This document shows, one piece after another, positions 44,623 to 52,602 of a stretch of 64,000 nt of DNA (position 1 is its first letter; every line of letters starts with the position of its first letter). The notes below the pieces were generated by a model, which saw only the letters and a program-made list of their open reading frames with translations, did not search any database and had not been told where the DNA came from. Both the position numbers and the translations under genes were made by a program. The stretch is from JAQWRV01 sp045564915 (GTDB lineage: Bacteria; Pseudomonadota; Alphaproteobacteria; Rhodospirillales; Rhodospirillaceae), in assembly GCA_045564915.1 (NCBI GenBank), contig JBJLGL010000001.1, positions 372,001 to 436,000 on the forward strand, written 5' to 3'.

Positions 44623-45510
44623 CTATCCGTCTAAGGACACTGCGAAGCCAAGCAAGAAAGGTAAGGTAAGAAATGAAATAGCTGTCGATACTACGACAAT
44701 GCCAGCTACCTCATCTGGACGGTTATTAAAGCGGGCCGCAATCAGATAGTTAAACACTGCGGTGGGCATAGATGATTGGATAATAACAGCCGCTCTAGCC
44801 ACTCCATCCAGTCCAAGCATCGTTGCAGCACCATAACCAGCCACAAAACCAATCAATAAGCGGGCGATAGAAAAGGCTGTGCTCCGCACTAACGACCCCG
44901 GCCTCAAACGAGATAAAGAGATGCCTAATGACATCAACATGAGGGGAATGACTATACCAGCGAAGGAGTCAACGGTCCCCTTTATTAAACGTGGGAGTTC
45001 TGCATCATTTATGAGTAGAATCAACGCGACTGCCGTCGCCCACAAGACTGGATTGGCAATCACATCACGGACGCCTATTCGGCCTGCCGCAATACCAATA
45101 CCTAGGGTAAATTGGGTTAAAGCCGTAACAGCAAAAAAGGACACTGAAAGCGCTAACCCTTCATCACCAAATGCGAACATACATAGTGGAATTCCCATAT
45201 TACCAGCGTTTGGAAAAACTAGTGCCGGCAGAAAAACCTTCAATGGGTAGCCAGCTAGACGAAGAACAATCCCAGCGAGCAGGGCAATACAACCAACTAC
45301 AAACAATGCTGCAGTCGCCATACTACTTATAGTGTGCAGATCCGGACGGTTTTCTAGTAATATCGAAAAGATCAGGCAAGGTACGCCAATACTGGTAATT
45401 AACCTTGCGACCATGTTGGCATCAAAAGGGAGCCCCATCCGATCCCAGATAAAACCAAGCGCAGCTATTATAGCAACTGGTGCAATTATATTCAGAAGTT
45501 CAACAAACAT
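44623..45510 (-). CDS. AEC-family (auxin efflux carrier-like) transporter
   Basis: A 295-residue integral membrane protein with about ten hydrophobic helices. Typical AEC features are PVAIIAALGFIWDRMGLPFD, LVFPNAGNMGIPLCMFAFGDEGL, the broken helix GIVIPLMLMSLGISLSRL and a C-terminal IQSSMPTAVFNYLIAARF. Relatives transport carboxylates such as malate or act in efflux of organic acids. It is convergent with chvG, with 17 bases between, and divergent from hprK. It thus interrupts a regulatory block that is contiguous in many relatives. Confidence 0.87.
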   Translation of the reverse strand: MFVELLNIIAPVAIIAALGFIWDRMGLPFDANMVARLITSIGVPCLIFSILLENRPDLHTISSMATAALFVVGCIALLAGIVLRLAGYPLKVFLPALVFPNAGNMGIPLCMFAFGDEGLALSVSFFAVTALTQFTLGIGIAAGRIGVRDVIANPVLWATAVALILLINDAELPRLIKGTVDSFAGIVIPLMLMSLGISLSRLRPGSLVRSTAFSIARLLIGFVAGYGAATMLGLDGVARAAVIIQSSMPTAVFNYLIAARFNNRPDEVAGIVVVSTAISFLTLPFLLGFAVSLDG

Positions 45511-45701
45511 AGGTTTTTTTTGACATGCAAGCCAATCAATTCGATAAATAGTGGAAGCGGATTAGAATGATCTAGCACGGCGCTCGAAATGCTCCAATAA
45601 AGATACTAAAGAAGCCAACTATCGCCATCACACGGTCTCAGAAATAGAATATCCATACAAGAAGCTTTGACACCAAGATAGATTAAGGACACGATTCCGC
45701 T

Positions 45702-46127
45702 ATGCCTCTATTACATGCGACTTGCGTTGCGTTAAACGACGCAGGGATTCTCATCCGCGGTCCGGCAGGAAGCGGAAAGTCGGATCTAGCCTTGTGTCTG
45801 ATTGATGAAGGAGCTGTGTTAATTGCTGATGACTATTGCACTGTGATATCTGAAGACGGTCAACTGGTTGCTCATACACCAGAAGCCATAGCTGGCCAAA
45901 TTGAGATAAGAGGGTATGGAATCGTGCGCGTGCCATATAAGAGAAGCATCAGGCTGAAGCTATTAGTAGATTTAGTCAAACAGGCAGAAATTGAGCGCCA
46001 TCCTGAAACCGCTTATTGTCAACTCTATGATTTGCCATTGCGCCATATCGAACTTGATCCTACCAGACCTTCTACTACGGCAAAGGTGCGCCTTGCTTTG
46101 AAGCAAATACCTGAGGACACGAATTAG
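45702..46127 (+). CDS. hprK: HPr kinase/phosphorylase, short alphaproteobacterial form
   Basis: A 141-residue protein equal to the C-terminal kinase domain of HprK; the N-terminal domain of Gram-positive HprK is absent, as usual in alphaproteobacteria. The P-loop GPAGSGKSDLAL, LIADDY, and the signature IEIRGYGIVRV are visible. It phosphorylates and dephosphorylates a Ser of HPr, in step with cell energy state. It lies 14 bases before rapZ. Confidence 0.92.
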   Translation: MPLLHATCVALNDAGILIRGPAGSGKSDLALCLIDEGAVLIADDYCTVISEDGQLVAHTPEAIAGQIEIRGYGIVRVPYKRSIRLKLLVDLVKQAEIERHPETAYCQLYDLPLRHIELDPTRPSTTAKVRLALKQIPEDTN

Positions 46128-46141
46128 GTTAGTGTACCATT

Positions 46142-47017
46142 ATGACAGAGTCCAAACTCGTCCGATTATTCTTGATTACTGGCATGTCGGGTGCCGGTAA
46201 GAGTTCAGCTTTGCATGCGCTTGAAGATCTTGATTTTGAGACCGTCGACAACCTTCCTGTCCATCTACTTGAGACGGTATTAAGGGGTCGCGGGCTAGAC
46301 CGGCCGCTTGCCGTGGGTATGGATGTTAGAACACGTGATTTTAATGCCACGGCACTTGTGAAGGAGCTCAATTCAATTACTGATAAGAATAGTAAATATT
46401 CAAAGGTAGGCCTAACACTCATTTTCTTGGAATGTGATGATGATATCCTTGTTCGTCGCTATACTGAAACACGCCGCCCACACCCAATGGATGGTGAATT
46501 GCCCATCGGTAGCGCCATTGAACTAGAACGCCACTTGCTTTCACCGATTAAAGCAATTGCAGATAATGTCATCGACACCTCTACTATGGCCATAGCTGAT
46601 TTAAAGCGGTCACTTGAGCAAAACTATGCCCACGATGACGGCCGGCCTATGCATATTCATCTCGTTTCATTCGGCTACCGTCATGGATTACCACGGGATG
46701 CTGACCTGATTATTGATGTTCGATTTATGCGGAATCCGCATTATGTAATAGAGTTAAGATACAAAACTGGGCTCGACGCTGACGTTGGCGCTTACGTCAA
46801 AGAGGACCCAGCTTTTGAACCTTTCATGAAAAATTTCAAGGCTCTCCTGGACCCTCTATTACCATGTTACCGTAATGAGGGAAAAAGCTACCTGACTATC
46901 GCTATAGGCTGCACTGGAGGCCATCACAGGTCTGTATTTGTGCTTGAAAAGCTCGCCAGCTGGTTAATGGCACAGGGATATCCATGCGACCACAGACATC
47001 GGGATATAGAAGTATAA
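46142..47017 (+). CDS. rapZ: RNase adapter protein RapZ
   Basis: A 291-residue RapZ/YvcJ-family protein. Walker A is GMSGAGKSSALHALEDL and the following DVRTRDF region is typical. The C-terminal domain carries SFGYRHGLPRDADLIIDVRFMRNPHY and IAIGCTGGHHRSVFVLEKLA, the most conserved block. In enterobacteria it steers RNase E to GlmZ RNA in response to glucosamine-6-phosphate; in alphaproteobacteria its role is less clear. Location in the PTS block fits the group. Confidence 0.93.
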   Translation: MTESKLVRLFLITGMSGAGKSSALHALEDLDFETVDNLPVHLLETVLRGRGLDRPLAVGMDVRTRDFNATALVKELNSITDKNSKYSKVGLTLIFLECDDDILVRRYTETRRPHPMDGELPIGSAIELERHLLSPIKAIADNVIDTSTMAIADLKRSLEQNYAHDDGRPMHIHLVSFGYRHGLPRDADLIIDVRFMRNPHYVIELRYKTGLDADVGAYVKEDPAFEPFMKNFKALLDPLLPCYRNEGKSYLTIAIGCTGGHHRSVFVLEKLASWLMAQGYPCDHRHRDIEV

Positions 47018-47219
47018 GCATAACGACAGAATAGTGGCTACACTACTTAGACCACGAGATTATAAGCATTCGCAATACTACTTCATTAGTAACCGAGAGT
47101 ACTCTAATCTTTAAAAAATTAGCTAAACAAAATACAAAGCTTATTAACAGCACGGCACTGCACGAAGGCCGATAGAGATAAAAAGCGGCAATGCAGCAAC
47201 AGGTTCGGACAAAATTCCT

Positions 47220-47624
47220 ATGATTGGCATGGTTCTTGTTACACACGGTAAGCTAGCTCTTGAATTAGTGGCGGCTCTCGAACACGTGGTCGGCCCTCAG
47301 ACACAAATTGCAAGCATCTGTATTGGACCAGATGATGATATGGAGCAGCGCCGATCAGAAATACTCACTGCCGTCGAAGAAGTTGAAACCGGGGCGGGTG
47401 TTGTCGTGCTTACCGACATGTTCGGCGGCACACCCTCCAACCTAGCCATTTCAATTATGGAAGATTCCAAGGTAGAAGTCATCGCCGGAGTTAATTTGCC
47501 ATTACTGATTAAACTAGCATCGTTAAGAGCATCAGTCTCACTGACAGAGGCCGTAAGCCAGGCTCAGGAGGCGGGACGTAAGTACATCAATGTTGCTTCG
47601 GCACTGCTGGCCCAAAAAGATTAG
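47220..47624 (+). CDS. PTS EIIA component, mannose family
   Basis: A 134-residue EIIA-Man-type protein. The phosphoryl acceptor is His9 in VLVTHGKLALEL. VVVLTDMFGGTPSNLAISIM is the conserved central block. It has no EIIB, EIIC or EIID partner in the window, so it should serve in regulation rather than sugar import. Spacing of 12 bases to ptsH indicates one operon. The 202 bases upstream probably carry its own promoter, though the ribosome site is weak. Confidence 0.92.
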   Translation: MIGMVLVTHGKLALELVAALEHVVGPQTQIASICIGPDDDMEQRRSEILTAVEEVETGAGVVVLTDMFGGTPSNLAISIMEDSKVEVIAGVNLPLLIKLASLRASVSLTEAVSQAQEAGRKYINVASALLAQKD

Positions 47625-47636
47625 GCAGGTGCCAGC

Positions 47637-47912
47637 ATGAAAAAGAAGATTCAACGATCTGCAAAGATCGTGAATAGTAGGGGGCTGCATGCTCGAGCAG
47701 CTGCTAAACTATGTAAGATAGCAGAACTATATGATGCGGAGATTTCAGTTGCGAAAGGGGATCTGGAGGTTTCGAGCCGTTCTATTATGGGAATGTTGAT
47801 GCTTGCTGCAACGTACAACTCAGAGATCTTGCTCTCGGCTAGCGGAACGGAGGCTAGAGAAGCAGTGGACGTCATCTGCAAATTGATAGCTGATAAATTC
47901 GATGAAGAATGA
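47637..47912 (+). CDS. ptsH: Phosphocarrier protein HPr
   Basis: A 91-residue HPr. The EI phosphorylation site is His18 in NSRGLHARAAAK. The regulatory serine lies in SSRSIMGMLML, the target of HprK. GCTGG-free but AGG-containing sequence lies upstream of the ATG. It overlaps the EI gene by 11 bases. HPr passes phosphate from EI to EIIA. Confidence 0.95.
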   Translation: MKKKIQRSAKIVNSRGLHARAAAKLCKIAELYDAEISVAKGDLEVSSRSIMGMLMLAATYNSEILLSASGTEAREAVDVICKLIADKFDEE

Positions 47913-49674
47913 ACTTGAATATAAGGGCGCGCGCAAAGAGCTTGTTTTTGATGGTGTTCCAGCGGGACCTGGCATCGCTATTGGTACCGTCTACCGTCAT
48001 GACTCTCGTTTTAATGTGCATGTCCGGGAGGTGCGGATACCTGAACATCGTATCAAACGTGAGCATCGCCGCCTAGCCAATGCAGCTCAAGCTGCTATCG
48101 CTGAGATTCAAGTTCTTCAAAGAGAAGCCAAGAAGCTGCCCGAAGCTGCGAGTGAAGAAGTTGGCTATCTGCTCGATGCCTATCAACAAATGCTTACCGG
48201 TTCGCGTCTCATAAGAGGCGTCGAGAGACGGATTGCAAATGAGAAAATTAACGCAGAAGCCGCCGTCTTAAAAGAAATCAATCAAATGGAAGAAGCTTTT
48301 GCCGCTATGGATGACAGCTATCTATCTGCACGTATAGATGACATCCGCGAAGTGGGTAATCGGCTGGTGCGCAGTCTCAGCAAAGGCTCTGTCGCAGCAT
48401 TTGCATCACTACCACGGAATGCGGTCATTGTAAGCAATGAATTGTCTCCCGCCGATACAGCTCTTTTAAAACCAAATCTCGTCGCAGGTCTAGCAACGAT
48501 GTTAGGTGGAGTTGAAAGTCATACTGCTATCATGGCCAGATCCCTTGCTCTTCCTGCCGTCGTAGCGGTGAATAGTATCTCACTTTGGGCCATGAATGGA
48601 GATACAATTATCGTGGACGGGGGGTCCGGGCGTGTAATTCTTAACCCAACGCCAGAAACCCTTAAAGACTATCGTAAACGTAGAGCTAACTATCTACGGG
48701 CGCGACGGTCATTGGACAAACTGCGCTCCATTCCTGCTGTCACTATGGACGGCATGGCAATTAGCCTCCAGGCAAACATAGAGTTGCCTAGTGAAATCGA
48801 AAGCGTAATTAATTCAGGCGCATCCGGCGTTGGTCTTTTGCGAAGTGAATTCATGTTTATGAATCGTGATGATTTGCCGAGCGAAGAAGAACAGTTCCAA
48901 GCATTAAGCGATGTAGTCAGGCAGATGGAAGGCCGGCCAGTTACAATTCGAACATTAGACGTTGGCGCCGACAAATTAGGCGATGGACTAGGTATCGAAC
49001 CAGGGCCAAACCCAGCACTTGGTCTTCGTGCCATCCGCTTCTCATTAAGCCAACGAAAATTACTGCTTGAACAACTAGCGGCAATCCTGAGAGCTGGCGC
49101 CTATGGGCCGGTGCGTATTCTTTTGCCGATGGTGTGTACTCCTGAGGAGGTGCGGGAGGTCAAGCGGGTGATAAACCGGTTGGTGAGCCGAATGCGCCGC
49201 AAAGGCATGCAAATTGCCAATCCGTTACCGCCACTAGGAATCATGATCGAAATTCCTGGTGCTGCGTTAGCCGCTGATGCCCTTGCCGCAGAAGCTGATT
49301 TCTTTGCAATCGGCACTAACGATCTGACACAATACACCTTGGCCATCGACCGTACCGATGAAACCGTTGCCTACCTATACAATCCTCTGCATCCGGCTGT
49401 TTTAAGACTTATCCAATTTTCAGCAGAGGCCGCCGCAGCGGCGGGGATTCCCGTCTCGATTTGCGGGGAAATGGCTGGTGACGAGCGCCTTACTCCTTTG
49501 CTCCTAGGTCTCGGCATCGCAGAGTTATCTATGGCCGCTGCTAGTATTCCTCGGATCAAGAAGCGAGTCCGAGAATTGAACCTAGCTGCTGTCGTTGGCC
49601 GGGCCCGTCGTGTTACTTCAGAAGCCAACCCGACACGTTTAGAAGCCTTTATAGACGAAATGGCTAAACCATAA
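47902..49674 (+). CDS. ptsI: Phosphoenolpyruvate-protein phosphotransferase (Enzyme I)
   Basis: A 590-residue EI. The N-terminal part begins FDGVPAGPGIAIGTV; the active-site His207 is in GGVESHTAIMARSLALPAV. The PEP-binding barrel includes GVGLLRSEFMFMNRDDLPSEEEQ, IRTLDVGADK, DFFAIGTNDLTQYTLAIDR and the catalytic Cys in SICGEMAGD. Its size shows it lacks the GAF domain of EI-Ntr (PtsP). It starts inside the end of ptsH, so the two are translationally coupled. It starts the phosphate relay EI-HPr-EIIA from PEP. Confidence 0.94.
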   Translation: MKNELEYKGARKELVFDGVPAGPGIAIGTVYRHDSRFNVHVREVRIPEHRIKREHRRLANAAQAAIAEIQVLQREAKKLPEAASEEVGYLLDAYQQMLTGSRLIRGVERRIANEKINAEAAVLKEINQMEEAFAAMDDSYLSARIDDIREVGNRLVRSLSKGSVAAFASLPRNAVIVSNELSPADTALLKPNLVAGLATMLGGVESHTAIMARSLALPAVVAVNSISLWAMNGDTIIVDGGSGRVILNPTPETLKDYRKRRANYLRARRSLDKLRSIPAVTMDGMAISLQANIELPSEIESVINSGASGVGLLRSEFMFMNRDDLPSEEEQFQALSDVVRQMEGRPVTIRTLDVGADKLGDGLGIEPGPNPALGLRAIRFSLSQRKLLLEQLAAILRAGAYGPVRILLPMVCTPEEVREVKRVINRLVSRMRRKGMQIANPLPPLGIMIEIPGAALAADALAAEADFFAIGTNDLTQYTLAIDRTDETVAYLYNPLHPAVLRLIQFSAEAAAAAGIPVSICGEMAGDERLTPLLLGLGIAELSMAAASIPRIKKRVRELNLAAVVGRARRVTSEANPTRLEAFIDEMAKP

Positions 49675-49800
49675 AATAGGCCAGCAAAATATTGGCGACT
49701 TGCCCCCTGATTATAGCGCTGGTATACGCAGGCCTGATTTTGATTGCGATGTGCCAGCCCATAGCCGTTGCCAATCTGTTAGAATACTGAGGAGCCCACG

Positions 49801-51093
49801 ATGAGTTTTACGGATTATAAAGTCGCCGATATGTCCCAAGCGGGATGGGGACGACACGAAATCGAAATGGCTGAGACCGAAATGCCGGGCTTGATAGCGA
49901 TTCGTGAAGAATATAGTAATGCTAAGCCTCTTGCTGATGCTCGCATTGCCGGGTGCCTTCACATGACTATCCAAACAGCGGTGTTAATTGAAACCCTAAC
50001 AGCACTAGGCGCATCCGTGCGGTGGAGCTCATGTAATATTTTTTCTACTCAGGACCACGCCGCGGCAGCCGTCGCAACCGCTGGAATTCCTGTTTTTGCG
50101 TGGAAAGGAATGACCGACGAAGAGTTTTGGTGGGCTATTAACCAGACCATCGAAGGGCCTGATGGCTGGCACCCTAATTTGATTCTAGATGATGGCGGCG
50201 ATCTTAGCCAGGTGATGCATGAGAAGTTTCCAGCATTACTGAATGACGTAAAAGGTATTTCGGAGGAAACAACAACAGGCGTGCACCGTTTATATGAAAT
50301 GGCAGCTGAAGGGTCCCTTAAGGTTCCGGCCATTAACGTCAATGATAGTGTGACAAAATCGAAATTTGATAACGTATACGGCTGTCGCGAAAGCCTTGTT
50401 GATGGCATTCGCCGGGCTACTGATGTGATGATGGCTGGGAAAATTGCAGTCATAAACGGCTATGGCGATGTCGGTAAAGGTTCTGCAGACTCACTGCGCA
50501 ATGCAGGCTGTCGAGTAATGGTGACTGAAGTCGACCCAATTTGTGCACTGCAGGCTGCAATGCAGGGATTTGAGGTCGTCACGATGGAAGACGCTGCATC
50601 TATCGCCGATATTTTTGTTACTACCACGGGCAATATAGATATCATTACAATCGATCATATGCGTGAAATGAAACACCGCGCAATTGTCTGTAACATCGGC
50701 CACTTCGATACCGAAATTCAGGTTGACGCTCTAAAAAACTACAAGTGGCATACGGTGAAGCCACAAGTTGACGAGATTGAATTTCCAGACGGTAAACGAA
50801 TCATCCTTCTCGCTGAGGGTCGTTTGGTAAACTTGGGCTGCGCCACTGGGCACCCTAGCTTTGTAATGAGTGCATCTTTTACCAACCAAGTGTTGGCTCA
50901 GATCGAGCTTTGGAATAACGCCGACAGCTATGAAAATCAGGTTTACGTTCTGCCGAAGCATCTGGATGAGAAAGTCGCAGCACTGCACCTAGAAAAAATT
51001 GGTGCAAAGCTTACACAGCTCTCAAAGAAGCAAGCTGAATATATCGGCGTCGATATCCAAGGCCCGTTCAAGCCCGAGGCATACCGATACTAG
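49801..51093 (+). CDS. ahcY: Adenosylhomocysteinase
   Basis: A 430-residue SAH hydrolase that splits S-adenosylhomocysteine into adenosine and homocysteine, with bound NAD. Features are GCLHMTIQTAVLIETL, SSCNIFSTQDHAAAA, INVNDSVTKSKFDN, the NAD motif GYGDVGKGSADS, NIGHFDTEI and a C-terminal KLTQLSKKQAEYIGV with the PFKPEAYRY end. TGAGGAG precedes the ATG. It is needed to relieve product inhibition of SAM methyltransferases, of which the window holds many. I could not confirm a riboswitch in the 126 bases upstream. Confidence 0.97.
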   Translation: MSFTDYKVADMSQAGWGRHEIEMAETEMPGLIAIREEYSNAKPLADARIAGCLHMTIQTAVLIETLTALGASVRWSSCNIFSTQDHAAAAVATAGIPVFAWKGMTDEEFWWAINQTIEGPDGWHPNLILDDGGDLSQVMHEKFPALLNDVKGISEETTTGVHRLYEMAAEGSLKVPAINVNDSVTKSKFDNVYGCRESLVDGIRRATDVMMAGKIAVINGYGDVGKGSADSLRNAGCRVMVTEVDPICALQAAMQGFEVVTMEDAASIADIFVTTTGNIDIITIDHMREMKHRAIVCNIGHFDTEIQVDALKNYKWHTVKPQVDEIEFPDGKRIILLAEGRLVNLGCATGHPSFVMSASFTNQVLAQIELWNNADSYENQVYVLPKHLDEKVAALHLEKIGAKLTQLSKKQAEYIGVDIQGPFKPEAYRY

Positions 51094-51106
51094 GTAAAAT
51101 CCGCCC

Positions 51107-51775
51107 CTAAAGGTCAGGCCGAGTACGTATATTAAAGGCGATTGAAATCCGTTCGCCTCCACCATTGTATGGGTGAACGTGGTGACGCACCCAACTTGGG
51201 AAAACAATAATGTCACCCGTAGTAGGCCTTTCTATCTTGGACAATCCAAACATAGCACCAGGAATTGGCATCATTTCTGTGCCAGAGCGTGGGTCCAAAA
51301 ACTCTAAGGTACCCGTTTTTGAATTGGAGCCAGAAACAGGCGTTCCGGCGTCAACATAGTATACTCCGGACCACACACAGGCGGGATGAGTGTGGGGTGA
51401 ATTGTAGTCTCCACGACGATTTACGTTCGCCCAGGCATTTAGTTCCAGTTTTCCCTGATAGTCTTGACCAGATGAAATAACCCGATTGAGGTCCCTAAAA
51501 GCATCTACAATCCAACTCTGCAAGAGGGCTATTACGGAGTCATCCCATGTCAATAAGTCCTCTTCGGAATGCCAACCACCTTCATTACTTTTTTGAGAAC
51601 TTCTGCTGGAAGCCATTTTTTTTAGAATCAACGCCTTAAGTAAAGGATTGCTCTCTTCATGGGATGGACAAGAGCGGCGCAGAATCGGTGTGGACCACCA
51701 TACCAAAGTATCTGGCTCTAATATGTAATCCGAAGACTGCATACCATCGTCAGGTTTCAAATTCCCTTTAGTCAT
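51107..51775 (-). CDS. 2OG-Fe(II) oxygenase-like protein (TIGR02466 / 2OG-FeII_Oxy_5 type)
   Basis: A 222-residue double-stranded beta-helix protein. The candidate iron ligands lie in HTHPACVWSGVYYVD and in RHHVHPY near the C-terminus, and the 2-oxoglutarate-binding Arg in GERISIAFNIR. LNAWANVNRRGDYN and FLDPRSG match the family. Its substrate is unknown; relatives are annotated as putative 2OG-dependent oxygenases. It follows a paralogous, frameshifted gene by 10 bases on the minus strand, forming a tandem pair. Confidence 0.82.
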   Translation of the reverse strand: MTKGNLKPDDGMQSSDYILEPDTLVWWSTPILRRSCPSHEESNPLLKALILKKMASSRSSQKSNEGGWHSEEDLLTWDDSVIALLQSWIVDAFRDLNRVISSGQDYQGKLELNAWANVNRRGDYNSPHTHPACVWSGVYYVDAGTPVSGSNSKTGTLEFLDPRSGTEMMPIPGAMFGLSKIERPTTGDIIVFPSWVRHHVHPYNGGGERISIAFNIRTRPDL

Positions 51776-51785
51776 CCCAACCCAC

Positions 51786-52468
51786 TCACATCAGGTCTAA
51801 AAGAGCTATATTGAAGGCGATCGAGATTCTCTCACCCTGTCCACGATACGGCCTTACACCATGCATGAGCCAGGATGGAAACAATAAGAGTTGGCCATTT
51901 ATGGGCTTGAATTCACGTCCCTTGCCAAACTTAGCAAAAGGATCTTCTACTATTCCTGCGCCAGCACGTGGATCCAAAAAATGAAGAAACCCTGATCTTT
52001 CTTCATCACTAACTGGCGTCCCAACATCAACATAGTAAACGCCTGACCAAGCGCATTGCGGGTGATTATGTAGATCATTGGAATGCCCATTGCCATTGAC
52101 GTTTGCCAACAATTTACTTGCATACGGCCATTATAGGATGCCCCACGGCTAGTCTTCTTAGTAGCAAGTTTAAAGCCGTCTATGATCCAGGTCCGCAAGG
52201 CCTGAGTTGCTGAATAGGGCCACTCTAGAAGATCCTCAGTTGAGTGCCAGCCCCCAAAATTACTCTTTTGAATACCAGGGTCGCTGGAATAGCGTTGTAG
52301 AATTATCCGCCTTAGCTCAGCATTAACTGACGAAGCAGCCGTTGGCTGTAGGACAAAAACTGGCGTGCCCCAACATAATGTAATTTCATTCTGTACCTTT
52401 TGTTGCATCGCTAATCCGTTCTTAAGTACAGGGACGTCTATACCACACTTCAATACGATATCATCCAA
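51786..52468 (-). pseudogene. 2OG-Fe(II) oxygenase-like protein, single-base frameshift
   Basis: A paralogue of the downstream gene split across two frames. The N-terminal part (52468 down to about 52107) has CWGTPVFVLQP, FGGWHSTEDLLEW and GRMQVNCW; the C-terminal part (to 51786) has ANVNGNGHSNDLHNHPQCAWSG, FLDPRAG and GERISIAFN. The join is at a GG (52107-52106, minus strand). The intact paralogue reads TGGGCGAACGT where this gene has TGGCAAACGT, so one G is missing. Restoring it gives NCWANVN. Iron ligands and the Arg are otherwise kept, which suggests a recent lesion or a sequencing slip. Confidence 0.8.
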
Positions 52469-52602
52469 CGTCGACAGTAAAAGTGACCTTTGATTGGCAA
52501 TAATCAGGGAGAGGCCTTACCCCATTTTCCATCTTATGTGTATGGTAGCTATTTTAATGCCGTGATCTTCGATTAGAATACTTCTTTGCGCAAGGACCGC
52601 CT

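Noticed and set aside
49675..49800. Possible SAH riboswitch ahead of ahcY
   Set aside because: The location is right, but I could not find the conserved pairing elements by eye in the 126 bases. A covariance search would decide.
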